A stretch of DNA of 64,000 nt, from the NCBI GenBank assembly GCA_963720705.1, contig CAVRGJ010000005.1, forward strand, positions 496,001-560,000. Direction: 5' to 3'. The notes under the pieces were generated by a model. It saw only the letters and a program-made list of their open reading frames with translations, had not been told where the DNA came from and ran no database searches. The translations under genes and the position numbers were made by a program. Positions 17,820-26,802 of this stretch are shown here, in pieces; the stretch's first letter is position 1; the number at the start of each line of letters is the position of its first letter. Source of the stretch: DASWJZ01 sp963720705. GTDB lineage: Bacteria > Pseudomonadota > Alphaproteobacteria > Rhizobiales > Afifellaceae.

Positions 17820-19112
17820 ATGAACGAAGCAGCCGTCGGCAAGATGGGCTTGTGGGCGGTGGTTGCCCTTGGCGTCGGCGGCATGGTCGGCGGAGGTATC
17901 TTTGCGGTTCTGGGGCTGGCGGTGCAACTGGCGCGCGGTGGTACCCCGGTGGCATTTGCACTGGCGGGCATGGTGGCGCTTCTGACGGCGTATTCGTACG
18001 CTAAGCTTTCCGTCGCCTATCCGAGTCGCGGAGGCACGGTTACCTTCCTCGACCGCACGTTCGGCGCCGGGATGTTCACCGGCAGTCTGAACGTGTTGCT
18101 GTGGCTGAGTTACGTGGTGATGCTGTCGCTGTACGCGTTCGCATTCGGCAGTTACGGCGCGACGTTTCTGCCGCAGGCCTGGCAGGGGGTTGGCAAACAC
18201 GCGTTGATCAGTCTCGCCGTGATCGCGATTGCCGGCATGAACCTGCGCAACGCAGAGCTGATCGGCAAAGCGGAGATCTGGATCGTGACATCAAAGCTGG
18301 CGATCCTGCTGTTGTTCGTCGGCGTCGGTGTTTTTGGCATCAACGCCTCCCAAATCGCACCAGCCTCATGGTCGCCACCGCTGCAGCTCGCCGCAGGCGG
18401 GATGATCATCTTCCTGGCTTACGAAGGTTTCGAGTTGATTGCCAACACGGCCAACGATGTGCGTGACGTGGCAAAGACGCTGCCGCGCGCGTACTACACG
18501 GCAGTCGGGTTTGTGATCGCACTCTATGTGCTGGTCGCCCTGGTCACGGTGGGCAATCTCTCGGTGGACAAGATCGTTGCGGCCGAGGATTACGCTCTGG
18601 CGGAAGCCGCCCGGCCATTTCTCGGACAGGCCGGCTTCACGCTAATCGCAATTGCGGCGATGTTATCCACCGCTTCCGCGATCAACGCCACACTCTACGG
18701 CGCGGCGCGCTTGAGTTACTGCATCGCGCGTGACGGCGAATTGCCGGCAGAGCTGGAGCGCAAGGTGTGGGATCAACCGGTGGAAGGGCTGCTTATTACC
18801 GCCGGGCTGACGCTCTTCGTGGCTAACGTCTTTGACCTGACGAGCATCGCGACGCTGGGCAGCGCCGGGTTCCTGTTGATCTTCGCCGCAGTAAATAGCG
18901 CCAACGCGCGCCACGCGCCGCACACACATAGCCGCGGCTGGATATCGGCTGCTGGTGCGGTTGCATGTCTGCTGGCCTTGGGCGCACTGGTCTGGCAGAC
19001 GGCCATGAACAGCCCAGCCAAGTTGTGGGTGCTGGTGGCGATGCTTTCCCTGGCTGTGCTGATCGAAGGCGCTTTCCGACTGGCGAAACGGGAGATCCGG
19101 TTGCATGAATAA
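17820..19112 (+). CDS. APC-family amino acid permease (430 aa)
   Basis: The ATG at 17820 follows AGGAAAGGATTGGCGC. About twelve hydrophobic segments are present. The first helix VVALGVGGMVGGGIFAVLGL carries the APC-family GxG substrate-binding break, and AAGGMIIFLAYEGFELIANT and MLSTASAINATLYGAARLSY match helices 6 and 8. It moves an amino acid or amine across the inner membrane, substrate unknown. It lies directly after the IS30 scar, so its original promoter may be lost. Confidence 0.9.
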   Translation: MNEAAVGKMGLWAVVALGVGGMVGGGIFAVLGLAVQLARGGTPVAFALAGMVALLTAYSYAKLSVAYPSRGGTVTFLDRTFGAGMFTGSLNVLLWLSYVVMLSLYAFAFGSYGATFLPQAWQGVGKHALISLAVIAIAGMNLRNAELIGKAEIWIVTSKLAILLLFVGVGVFGINASQIAPASWSPPLQLAAGGMIIFLAYEGFELIANTANDVRDVAKTLPRAYYTAVGFVIALYVLVALVTVGNLSVDKIVAAEDYALAEAARPFLGQAGFTLIAIAAMLSTASAINATLYGAARLSYCIARDGELPAELERKVWDQPVEGLLITAGLTLFVANVFDLTSIATLGSAGFLLIFAAVNSANARHAPHTHSRGWISAAGAVACLLALGALVWQTAMNSPAKLWVLVAMLSLAVLIEGAFRLAKREIRLHE

Positions 19113-19218
19113 ACAGTCAAGCCAGCAACTGCGGGGCCGTGATTGGTACTGACAATGAACGGCGGCTCATCGAGCATCATGTTCGCGCCGTTCGAGGCCG
19201 AAGACTCGCTGTCCTGTC

Positions 19219-19482
19219 TTATCGGATCGCGCTAGAATTCAGTTCAGTAGCCCCATAGGGATTTGGGCTTCCGTTGATAACGAGCACGATCCTCCAAGCG
19301 CACGGCCCATCCTGCACGTGCACCCGCGTGTTGTCCCCAGGCTCGTGCATTTCGCGAGCTTCGGTCTTTGCTGCAGCGGTCGCCTCCCACTGCGTGGGAA
19401 ACAGCCGCGAGTAGCTTGCATCCAGTCGATACGCCCATCCGCCCTGGTGCTTGACCACCTTGTAGTGAAACCGACCCGCCAT
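19219..19482 (-). CDS. DUF2188-like small protein (87 aa)
   Basis: From the ATG at 19482 the protein reads MAGRFHYKVVKHQGGWAYRL, followed by YSRLFPTQWEATAAAKTEA, the pattern of short DUF2188-type proteins (a two-strand unit, GGWAYR, then a helix). The longer in-frame start at 19542 adds a segment not typical of the family. Function unknown. Confidence 0.65.
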   Translation of the reverse strand: MAGRFHYKVVKHQGGWAYRLDASYSRLFPTQWEATAAAKTEAREMHEPGDNTRVHVQDGPCAWRIVLVINGSPNPYGATELNSSAIR

Positions 19483-19745
19483 CAGCCCGCCAATCTCCAA
19501 CCGCCGCAAGGCTACGAGCGCGCAGTTAAGCAATTCCCCCACAGCCGCTGCAGGAGCCTCGCTGGCAGGCGTTTGGTGTCATCGGCCTGGGGGGGGATAG
19601 CGGTGAGGCCAGAAATCGACTCAGCGAGTCACTGTGGCCCCGCAATCGGCATTGCAGTTAGGTTCGGCCTTGCAGGCCCCAATCCGATTGGCTTTTCCTT
19701 GAACTGCGCGGCGTGACCTCAAACAGGAGTCGCGCCTCATCGGCT
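19483..19745. other. Intergenic stretch
   Basis: No gene or clear element seen. The two flanking genes are both on the minus strand. Confidence 0.3.
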
Positions 19746-20252
19746 CTACGCATCGCCCATGAAATCGGCCTTGCCGATCTCCAACCCGTTGTTGCGAAGG
19801 ATGTCGTAGGCAGTCGTGAGGTGAAAATAGAAATTCGGCATAGAGAAATGCACGAGATAGTCGCCGCCTTTTTGGGTCACCTTGCGGTCGCCGAGGGGAT
19901 AAGTGATTTCGCGATCTTCCATTCCGTCCATCTTCTTGGCGTCCACGCTTTTCAAGACCTCAAGCGTCTTGGCGATCACCGCCTTTAGGTCGTCGAATGA
20001 ACCTGCTTTGTCCTCGACGCTAGCCGGCTCCGCCCCGGAGAGGCGCGCCGCTCCACGGATGGCGTGGCTGCACGCAATCTGGACCTGGCGTGCCAGTGGC
20101 AGCATGTCCGGGTAGAGGCGGGCTTGAATGAGCACTGCGGGGTCGATCTTGCGCTTTGAAGCGTAGGCGGCGGCCTTGTCGAGAATTGCCGATAAGGCTT
20201 CGAGCCGGCGCATATAGACGGGAACGGAAGCTTGATAGAGTGAGAAGGTCAT
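19746..20252 (-). CDS. DUF1993 family protein (168 aa)
   Basis: MTFSLYQASVPVYMRRLEAL at the start and the block DYLVHFSMPNFYFHLTTAYD, followed by ILRNNGLEIGKADFMG, are diagnostic of DUF1993, a DinB-like four-helix family. The C-terminal HF..P.FYFH supplies the possible metal ligands. It is full length. The biochemical role is unknown. Confidence 0.88.
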   Translation of the reverse strand: MTFSLYQASVPVYMRRLEALSAILDKAAAYASKRKIDPAVLIQARLYPDMLPLARQVQIACSHAIRGAARLSGAEPASVEDKAGSFDDLKAVIAKTLEVLKSVDAKKMDGMEDREITYPLGDRKVTQKGGDYLVHFSMPNFYFHLTTAYDILRNNGLEIGKADFMGDA

Positions 20253-20717
20253 TGGGGTTCTTTCCTGAACGGTATTTCTTGCGCTTGAAGAGCCGACGAT
20301 GCCGACTTTGGGATTTCATACACTCGGTCGGCCTCAGTGCGCCACTGACCACCCTAGTCGATTGTCGGCGCGGAGGGCGGTCTGTCCTCCATTGTGCGCC
20401 CCCACGTTCTTTGCTTTCTTTGGCCACTGCCCGCGCGGCCTTGATCATCCCCATGGCGCCCGCCAGAGGTTCGGAAGCGCCGAGCCCAAGCAATTTGTCG
20501 GGTTTTCCCAATAAGGAAGCGCTGGAACGGGAGGCGCCGTGGTCTGCCTTGTCAAAGCAGAGCAGCGATCCGGCTTGAACAGGATTTGCTGCTACGACTG
20601 TCAGAGATCACTCGCCGCGGTTACGATCAGCAGCGCCCAGCTTTGCCTCCTTGACGAACAGCGAACCACGCTGGAGCAATTCGGCTCGCTTCAATGCGTA
20701 AGGAAGACCAGACCTTC
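20253..20717. other. Region without a well-supported gene
   Basis: A minus-strand open frame starting at 20511 (MGKPDKLLGLGASEPL) has a plausible helical start, but it loses protein character and runs into the DUF1993 gene in another frame. I do not call it. Confidence 0.3.
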
Positions 20718-21614
20718 ATGAATAGGCCGCAAGGAGACGACGAAACTGGCGGCGACAATCTGCTTCTCGGCGTTGTCTTCATGGTGCTTGGCATGGCGGT
20801 GCTGAACGCCATGGACGCGATCTCAAAGCTCCTAACGATCGAATACGCGGGCATCCAAGTGGCCTGGGCTCGCTACACATTCCACCTCGTTCCGCTTGTG
20901 GTGCTCGCCGGGCCAGCGCGGGTCAGACGCATGGTGAGCACCATCAATCCCAAGGCACAGATTCTGCGCTCGGCCTCGCTCGCTATTTCAGCCGTTTGTA
21001 TAATTCTCGCCTTCAGTTTGATGCCGCTGGCTGACGCCATCGCCGTTTCGTTTATCGCTCCGTTGATGGTCGTCGCACTGAGTGGGCGCTTCCTTGGCGA
21101 GCATGTCGGACCTCATCGCTGGGTGGCCGTGATCGTCGGTTTTGCCGGAATGTTGGTATTGGTCTGGCCGAGGGGCAATGTGTTCCAAGCCGGGGCTTTG
21201 TTCGCTGTCGCGGCTGCCGTCTTTTGGGCAATCGGCTTAATGCTGACGCGCCACGTTCGCGGCGATGATCCCTGGTCGACCCTCTTTTACACGGCGTTCA
21301 TTGGCACCATCCTGCTGAGCCTTGCAGTGCCGTTCTTCTGGCGCCTCCCCTCAGCGACTGCCTGGGGTCTGATGCTTGCGATGGGCCTGCTCGGCGGCGT
21401 CGCTCACGCACTCATCATTCTGGCATTTCGGAATGCGAGCGCGTCATTACTTGCGCCCTACAACTACACGCTACTGGTATGGGCTACGTTCTACGGCTGG
21501 CTCCTGTTCGACCAGCTTCCAGACCTGAGGGCGAGCGTCGGGGCCGCAATCATAGTGGCAGCGGGCCTATACGCCTGGTACCGCGAACGGCTGGCCACAC
21601 AACGACCGAGATAA
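20718..21614 (+). CDS. DMT-superfamily transporter, EamA type (298 aa)
   Basis: Ten hydrophobic segments in two homologous halves. The first half has GMAVLNAMDAISKLL and AWARYTFHLVPLV; the second has HRWVAVIVGFAGMLVLVWP and ALIILAFRNASASLLAPYNY. This is the usual EamA layout for metabolite or drug exporters. I use the ATG at 20718 (MNRPQGDDE), which leaves a short cytoplasmic tail; an ATG at 20694 is also possible. No substrate is indicated. Confidence 0.9.
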   Translation: MNRPQGDDETGGDNLLLGVVFMVLGMAVLNAMDAISKLLTIEYAGIQVAWARYTFHLVPLVVLAGPARVRRMVSTINPKAQILRSASLAISAVCIILAFSLMPLADAIAVSFIAPLMVVALSGRFLGEHVGPHRWVAVIVGFAGMLVLVWPRGNVFQAGALFAVAAAVFWAIGLMLTRHVRGDDPWSTLFYTAFIGTILLSLAVPFFWRLPSATAWGLMLAMGLLGGVAHALIILAFRNASASLLAPYNYTLLVWATFYGWLLFDQLPDLRASVGAAIIVAAGLYAWYRERLATQRPR

Positions 21615-21770
21615 ACGCTACGTAGGGGGTGCCCACCTGATGGCGGTCGCTCCCGCTAAGGCCCGGCTGACCTGTGTGCCCCCAACGCGCCCTCGGCTGG
21701 GGTCTGATCAGGGTGCGATCTGGCGATGGGTGTCCGTCATCAGAGTTTTTGGGACAGCGAGCGGCGTCAT

Positions 21771-21905
21771 TTAAGGGAGGCTCTGGCTCGTCTGGTTGGT
21801 GATATTATGCGGCCTGCCGGTGATGCAGCAAGCGGCGGTTTTGGATGGTGTGTCGTTTGATCCTTTCGCGTTCGATGAGGATTGTCTGGCTAGGTCGATA
21901 CTTTG
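21771..21905 (-). pseudogene. Transposase C-terminal remnant, family unresolved
   Basis: The minus strand reads TILIERERIKRHTIQNRRLL then HHRQAA and a stop, followed by a short non-coding tail. This C-terminus and tail recur in rhizobial insertion sequences as I remember them, but I cannot fix the family. It lies less than 30 nt before the glf start and marks the left border of the glf cassette. Confidence 0.5.
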
Positions 21906-21932
21906 CGTATCACTCCGGACACCGAAACTCAG

Positions 21933-23060
21933 ATGGCACGCAGCAGCGTCACAAGACGCTATGACGCCCTTGTCGTGGGAGCGGGCTTCGCAGGAGCGGT
22001 CATGGCCGAGCGCCTTGCCTGCGACGCCGGGCTGCGGGTACTCGTTGTCGACAGGCGGCAACATATAGCCGGAAATGCCTACGATTGCCTGGATCACGCC
22101 GGCATACGCACCCATCGCTACGGTCCGCATATCTTCCACACAAACGCTGCGAAGATCGTCGCCTATCTCTCCCGCTTTACAGCTTGGCGTCCTTACGAGC
22201 ACCGAGTGCTGGCTGAGGTCGACGGCCGAATGTTCCCGATCCCGATAAATCGTACCACCCTCAATCGGCTCTATGGCGCCGATCTGCAATCGGATGAGGA
22301 GGTGGCCGCCTTCCTCGCCGCGCGCGCCGAAGCGCGGCCTCGTATCCGGACATCGGAGGACGTCGTCGTCTCGACGGTCGGGCGGGAGCTCTATGAGACT
22401 TTCTATAGTGGGTACACACGAAAGCAGTGGGGGATGGATCCGAGCGAACTCGACAAATCCGTCGCGGGCCGTGTCACCGCGCGTCAGAGCGAGGACGACC
22501 GATACTTTACCGATGACTTTCAAGGAATGCCAACGGATGGGTACGCCGCGTTGTTCGAGCGGATGCTCGTGCGACCAAACATCGACGTGGCTCTTGGTGT
22601 CGATTATCGCCACGTCAAGGAAAGCATCGCATTCGACTGGCTGGTCTTCACCGGAGCCATCGACGAGTTCTTCGACTGTCGTTTCGGCAGGCTTGCGTAC
22701 CGATCCTTGAGGTTCGAACACAAGACTTTTGCGGTCGAGCGCTATCAACGTGCTGCAGTGATTAACTACCCAAGCGCCGCGGTTCCCTACACGCGCTCAA
22801 CCGAGCACAAACACCTGACGGGGCAGTGCTCGGACCGGACGACGGTGACATGGGAATATCCGTCTGCCTACGGTGATCCATTCTATCCGGTGCCCAACGC
22901 CGTCAACAGGGCGCTCTACCAAAAGTACGACGCGCTCGCCCGGCGGCTGCCGCGCGTGGCCTTCGTCGGCCGCCTGGCGACGTACCGATATCTCAACATG
23001 GACCAGGTCGTGGGTCAGGCGCTCGCGACCTACAACCGCCTGAGAAGTGATCTCGTCTGA
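21933..23060 (+). CDS. glf: UDP-galactopyranose mutase (375 aa)
   Basis: The enzyme interconverts UDP-galactopyranose and UDP-galactofuranose using reduced FAD in the cytoplasm. The N-terminal YDALVVGAGFAGAVMAERLA is the FAD motif. RRQHIAGNAYD, YGPHIFHTN, FPIPINRTTLNRLYG, GYTRKQWGMDP, PTDGYAALFERML and the final YRYLNMDQVVGQALA are all diagnostic. Length is normal. I choose the ATG at 21933, because the in-frame start further up is a TTG with no ribosome site. It converges with a glycosylation-type gene set on the other strand. Confidence 0.95.
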   Translation: MARSSVTRRYDALVVGAGFAGAVMAERLACDAGLRVLVVDRRQHIAGNAYDCLDHAGIRTHRYGPHIFHTNAAKIVAYLSRFTAWRPYEHRVLAEVDGRMFPIPINRTTLNRLYGADLQSDEEVAAFLAARAEARPRIRTSEDVVVSTVGRELYETFYSGYTRKQWGMDPSELDKSVAGRVTARQSEDDRYFTDDFQGMPTDGYAALFERMLVRPNIDVALGVDYRHVKESIAFDWLVFTGAIDEFFDCRFGRLAYRSLRFEHKTFAVERYQRAAVINYPSAAVPYTRSTEHKHLTGQCSDRTTVTWEYPSAYGDPFYPVPNAVNRALYQKYDALARRLPRVAFVGRLATYRYLNMDQVVGQALATYNRLRSDLV

Positions 23061-23065
23061 ATGCC

Positions 23066-23347
23066 CTATTGCGCGTCGAGCTGCTTGGAGATCTTCGCTA
23101 TCTGACGCTGCAGTTTTAGGACCTCCTTCATCAGATCGGCGATGCCCGGTCCGATCTGAAGGCTCGTGGGTCCTGTGGGCCCCACCGGACCGACCCCGCC
23201 GGGTGGCGAACCGCCGTCGGAAAGGTCCAGGGCATACCTCCGAACGATTTCGAGAAAAGTGTGGGGGTTCTTCTCCAGATCGAGGCGCGCACCGTAGGTC
23301 TTGATGATCTCGCGAACGATGCGTTCCTCCTTCGTCGTCTTAGCCAT
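23066..23347 (-). CDS. Small Gly-Pro-rich coiled-coil protein (93 aa), possible modification substrate
   Basis: Three segments are visible: an N-terminal helical part (KEERIVREIIKTYGARLDLE to about residue 40), a proline-glycine stretch with collagen-like triplets (PPGGVGPVGPTGPTS, residues about 48-62), and a C-terminal heptad helix (LMKEVLKLQRQIAKISKQL). The start overlaps the 3' end of the prolyl-hydroxylase-like gene by 8 nt. Its Gly-X-Pro run beside a hydroxylase and a GlcNAc-transferase makes it a candidate acceptor protein. No known family is recognised. Confidence 0.75.
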   Translation of the reverse strand: MAKTTKEERIVREIIKTYGARLDLEKNPHTFLEIVRRYALDLSDGGSPPGGVGPVGPTGPTSLQIGPGIADLMKEVLKLQRQIAKISKQLDAQ

Positions 23348-23967
23348 TTGCGTCGCCTCCAGCCTGTGAATGAAAGGAGCGTTGCCTTACCCAAGTCGTC
23401 AAAATCGTCTTGGTGCGGACGGCAGGCAGAGCCGCATGGCGCATGCGGCTGTCCACCGTGCCGTCGTCGAGGAGATTTCGCCAGACCAGGATGCGACCGG
23501 CCTGAGGGCGAAAACTCTCTTTGAGATCAGGGAAGAAGATCGATCCGCCACGCTGGTGGTCTGTCAGGTAGAGGACCACGGTGTGCGTACGTTCGCCGCT
23601 TGCGCTATGCGCGAAAAGTCCTGCGTCGTGGTGGTCGTCGAAGCGCTCTCCCCGCCGATAGCGTGCGGCCTGCCAGGGCTCGAAGCGGCTCGTCACAAGC
23701 CTGAACTCCGTTGCCAGCCGCTTTTTCAGCCGGCGCAGCAAGGCGCGCGAGGAGTTCCTGCATCCATGTCTCGTTGGACGTGCTGCAGGTTCGCGTGATC
23801 GACCGTCGTTCCTTCAACGTGCCCGCCGGACTCAGAAACGCGATCTGACTCCGGCCCCACCAGACATACTTCAGGTCGTCGAGCAGCCACTTGCATTTCT
23901 CTGCGTCGAGATAGTTGTCGAGACAGAGGACGCGACCGCTCTCGACCGAAGGAGGAGGTGCACTCAT
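23340..23967 (-). pseudogene. Prolyl-4-hydroxylase-like 2OG-Fe(II) oxygenase, frameshifted
   Basis: The protein would be about 208 aa. Its first part (RVLCLDNYLDAEKCKWLLDD to NETWMQELLARL) and second part (LKKRLATEFRLVTSRFEPWQ to the stop) lie in different frames, joined near 23741. The second part has the P4H core: FDDHHDAG (HxD iron ligands), RTHTVVLYLTD, GGSIFFPDL, then RHAALP (distal His) and RTKTIL (2-oxoglutarate-binding Lys). All catalytic residues survive, so a single-base sequencing error or recent mutation is likely. It overlaps the glycosyltransferase stop by 4 nt. Confidence 0.85.
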
Positions 23968-24833
23968 TGCGTCAGGAGCTTAAGCCCCGAGTAGCGTTCG
24001 AAGTCGGCGACCCTGCAGCTCCGAGACGCCGTGCCCTTTACAAGGCGGGCCGACCTGTATCGCTTCTTCAGTTCCTCCAGACTCTTTCGGGTGCGCCATC
24101 GCCAGTCGGCGTGATCCGACCAGTGCGGCGTCCGGGCGGAGCGGTCGTAGGCGTGCCATCCGATCAGGCGGTGCGGATGAAAGAACCGATACCCTGCCGC
24201 GAAGGCACGTAGACTGGTGTAAACCTCGTCGCCGAAGAAATAGATTGTCGGATCGAGTTTTACGTCCGAGTTGAAGCGACCGTCAGCGAGCAGGAAATGT
24301 AGCGAGAGGAATTGGGCGGGGACCGGGGCCTGCAGGTCTTTCCAGCCGAGGATGGGCATGCTCGTCAGCCTCGTGAGAACGCCGTCCTCGCGCTCAAGCG
24401 GATATATCTTATACGGGCATCGCCGACGATGTCTCGGAAAGCTCGGGTCGTAGGCAGGCAGATAGGCCGTGAGCATTGGAAGCTCGACGCCGCCCGACCG
24501 GACATCTTCAAGCATCGTGATGGCGAGGTCGTCCCAGCCGTCCACGAAGCGATGATGCGAGTCCAGGAACAGCGTATATCGTTCGGAATTCCAGGAAGAC
24601 TGGAGCCGGCAGCGAGCCCAATTCGGACCCTCACTCTCCGTCGCCGGTACCGCGTCTATCTCCAGTCTGGACAGACGAAGGATGTCCCTCGGGAGTCTTT
24701 CGTGCTCGCCATACTGCCAGGCAACGCGTACGCGCAGCCGCTCGGGGTGAGAGGCGCGGCGAAAGAGCGATCGAAGCGTGGCAGCAAGTTCTTGATCCTT
24801 GTAGGCGGGGATCTGAACATAGACGTCGCTCAT
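23964..24833 (-). CDS. Gnt1-like GlcNAc-transferase family glycosyltransferase (289 aa)
   Basis: MSDVYVQIPAYKDQELAATL begins a GT-A fold. YTLFLDSHHRFVDGWDD holds the DxH metal/nucleotide motif, and DPTIYFFGDEVYTSLRAFAA with PHRLIGWHAYDR are the later family blocks. As I know the family, this is the GlcNAc-transferase group (Pfam GlcNAc, GT60) whose protist member Gnt1 adds GlcNAc to hydroxyproline of Skp1. The start at 24833 follows GAGGCTCGCC; a longer frame to 24872 lacks a ribosome site. It is translationally coupled to a prolyl-hydroxylase-like gene. Confidence 0.85.
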   Translation of the reverse strand: MSDVYVQIPAYKDQELAATLRSLFRRASHPERLRVRVAWQYGEHERLPRDILRLSRLEIDAVPATESEGPNWARCRLQSSWNSERYTLFLDSHHRFVDGWDDLAITMLEDVRSGGVELPMLTAYLPAYDPSFPRHRRRCPYKIYPLEREDGVLTRLTSMPILGWKDLQAPVPAQFLSLHFLLADGRFNSDVKLDPTIYFFGDEVYTSLRAFAAGYRFFHPHRLIGWHAYDRSARTPHWSDHADWRWRTRKSLEELKKRYRSARLVKGTASRSCRVADFERYSGLKLLTQ

Positions 24834-24899
24834 GGCGAGCCTCGCACCCGACCATCGGGATCCGGTCGCCACTCAGTCTAGCAACTTACTACCCCTTGA

Positions 24900-25520
24900 A
24901 AAGTAGGCTTGCATGGCGCCCGCTCAGCGGCGCGAGGGAGCCGGCGGCGCGAAACACGGCAGTCTTCGGGGAAAACCTGCCGCGACGGCTCGGGTGTCGG
25001 ATGAGCGGAAGGGGATGGCGTAAGCCCAATCCCGGAGAAGGGTCTGGATGAAGGGCTCGGCCTTGCCGTTGGCCTTCGGCGTATAGGGCCTGGTGGATGT
25101 GGCGGATGCCGAGATCCTCTGCGCCTTGCGGAAGAGCCTGGCGACATAGCCGGAGCCGTTGTCGGTCATCACCCGCTCTATCCTGATGCCGCGCGTTGAA
25201 CTAGCGCAGCACGCGGACCAAGAAGCCCGTGGTGGCGCCGCGCCGCTCGTCGGGCAGCACCTCTACGTAGGCAAGCCGAGTAGCGTCGTCGATCGCCACA
25301 TCGAAGAAGTTGTAGCCGACGAGCGCGTCAGCCACTTCCGCGCCGTCCGCTCGCTCATGCCAAAGCCGGCCGCCACTTCACCGACCGGCCGACCCTCCTC
25401 GAGGATCCGCCTCACCATCTCTGCTCGACCGAGCGGCGTCATCCGGGCATTCTCATGCGGGTTGTTTATCCTCGCGGTCCTCAGTGAATCGGGTCGCAAC
25501 GACCGCCTTCAGACCGTCAG
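24900..25520 (-). pseudogene. IS481-type transposase, decayed
   Basis: The start reads ENARMTPLGRAEMVRRILEE, followed by GFGMSERTARKWL, the HTH of IS481-like transposases. After a deletion, VMTDNGSGYVARLFRK and RPYTPKANGKAEPFIQTLL, parts of the rve integrase core, follow in shifted frames. The copy is internally deleted and frameshifted. It bounds the glf/hydroxylase/glycosyltransferase cassette on the right. Confidence 0.85.
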
Positions 25521-25701
25521 CCCGATGAACAACCTCCTTGGGTTCCGCAACTAGGCTTCCATTTCAATCACGCGGCGGTCCGTGCCACACGCAGCGGGTT
25601 CAACGTGAGGGTGTGTGTTGGGCCCAACTTGCCATTGTCAGTGACACCGACTTGGCGTATGGATGTTTCTTGGCTCGACTAACGCTACTTAGTCGGAGGT
25701 A
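25521..25701. other. Intergenic stretch
   Basis: It carries a GGAGGTA ribosome site at its right end. No gene is seen. Confidence 0.3.
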
Positions 25702-26802
25702 ATGCGAAGGGATTGGGAAGCAGTTATGCAATCCGTACAAAGCTTCATAAAACTTTCGGTTTTTCTTTGCGCTCTGTCGGCTGGACTGTTGTCCGCCGCC
25801 CAGCCGCTTCACGCAGATTCGAAGGGTATTGTCGTCGAGAGCGTGAACAATTTCGGCGGAAGTGGCGACCTGAGCAACTCGATCGCCAACGGCGACGGGT
25901 TCATCCAGGGGATGGTTTTTCCTGGAAGCCAGTTCTTTCTGAGCGCTCGCTGGACCGACGGCACGGTCTACGACACCGACTTCGTCGATCACGAGATCAA
26001 CGCGCTCGGCAATGACAACGGGAACTTCGACAAGCCCGGCACCGCGATTTCGTATTTGACCGCGCACGGGATCGGCGCGCACGGGTGCTCGTCTCAAGCG
26101 TGCACATCGACTTCGCAGTGCCAGTCCCCGAACGCGGCGGCCGGCGAGCGCTTCCCTGCCTCCTGTCGCTTCAGTCCGTTCGACAGTCCCCGATGCTGCT
26201 ACATGGTCGATCGTGCTGCCGTGGTGCGCGGGACAGGCGACCGTTTCAACGGCGTCATAAACTACACAGGCGGGCCGGTGCGGTGGGGGGAGAGTCCGCA
26301 ATCGGGCGGCTGGGCGGGCGCAGGCACAAACGGCGGAACCAATGTCGTCGTTCTCGACATCAGTCATGGCATTCTACCCACGTTCTGGTACCCGACACTG
26401 AGAAGCGCCAATGCGGGCGTGCATTTGATCCTCACCCTGATGACCGCCGGAGGGGATACTGCGAACGTTGCGCAGCGGGGGGCGACCTTCGCCTCGTTCT
26501 TCCGCGCCAACCCGCATTCCAGCGTGGCGGAGTCCTGGAAAGCGACGATGAACTCGCTTCCGGCGAACCTCGGCGGCTCTTGTCCCGGTGGTGGCGGTGG
26601 CCACGGATTCAACGGCTGCGGCTGCAATATCGCCGTCGGCATGGACAAGACGGCGGATCGCGCGGCCGTGTCGGTGCGTGAGAGCTGGGTGAGCATCACG
26701 AACGACAACAACGACGCGATCGGAAACCAGTTCTTCGTGTGGCGCGCACAGTGCAACTACACGCTTCCCGCGAGCGACCAGACAGCATGGGAGAGACCGT
26801 GA
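25702..26802 (+). CDS. Secreted protein, DUF6345/caspase-fold-like (366 aa)
   Basis: A signal peptide spans about residues 9-38 (FIKLSVFLCALSAGLLSAAQ). The mature part begins VVESVNNFGGSGDLSNS and has ISYLTAHGIGAHGC, VVVLDISHGI and a C-terminal VRESWVSITNDNNDAIGN. The order of a His-Gly segment, a hydrophobic strand ending in a small acidic motif, and a late helix is like DUF6345 proteins, which have a caspase-like fold. I infer this from pattern only. Many cysteines (QACTSTSQCQ, CGCN) suggest disulfides. ATG 25702 has GGAGG unusually close; ATG 25726 is an alternative. Confidence 0.6.
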   Translation: MRRDWEAVMQSVQSFIKLSVFLCALSAGLLSAAQPLHADSKGIVVESVNNFGGSGDLSNSIANGDGFIQGMVFPGSQFFLSARWTDGTVYDTDFVDHEINALGNDNGNFDKPGTAISYLTAHGIGAHGCSSQACTSTSQCQSPNAAAGERFPASCRFSPFDSPRCCYMVDRAAVVRGTGDRFNGVINYTGGPVRWGESPQSGGWAGAGTNGGTNVVVLDISHGILPTFWYPTLRSANAGVHLILTLMTAGGDTANVAQRGATFASFFRANPHSSVAESWKATMNSLPANLGGSCPGGGGGHGFNGCGCNIAVGMDKTADRAAVSVRESWVSITNDNNDAIGNQFFVWRAQCNYTLPASDQTAWERP

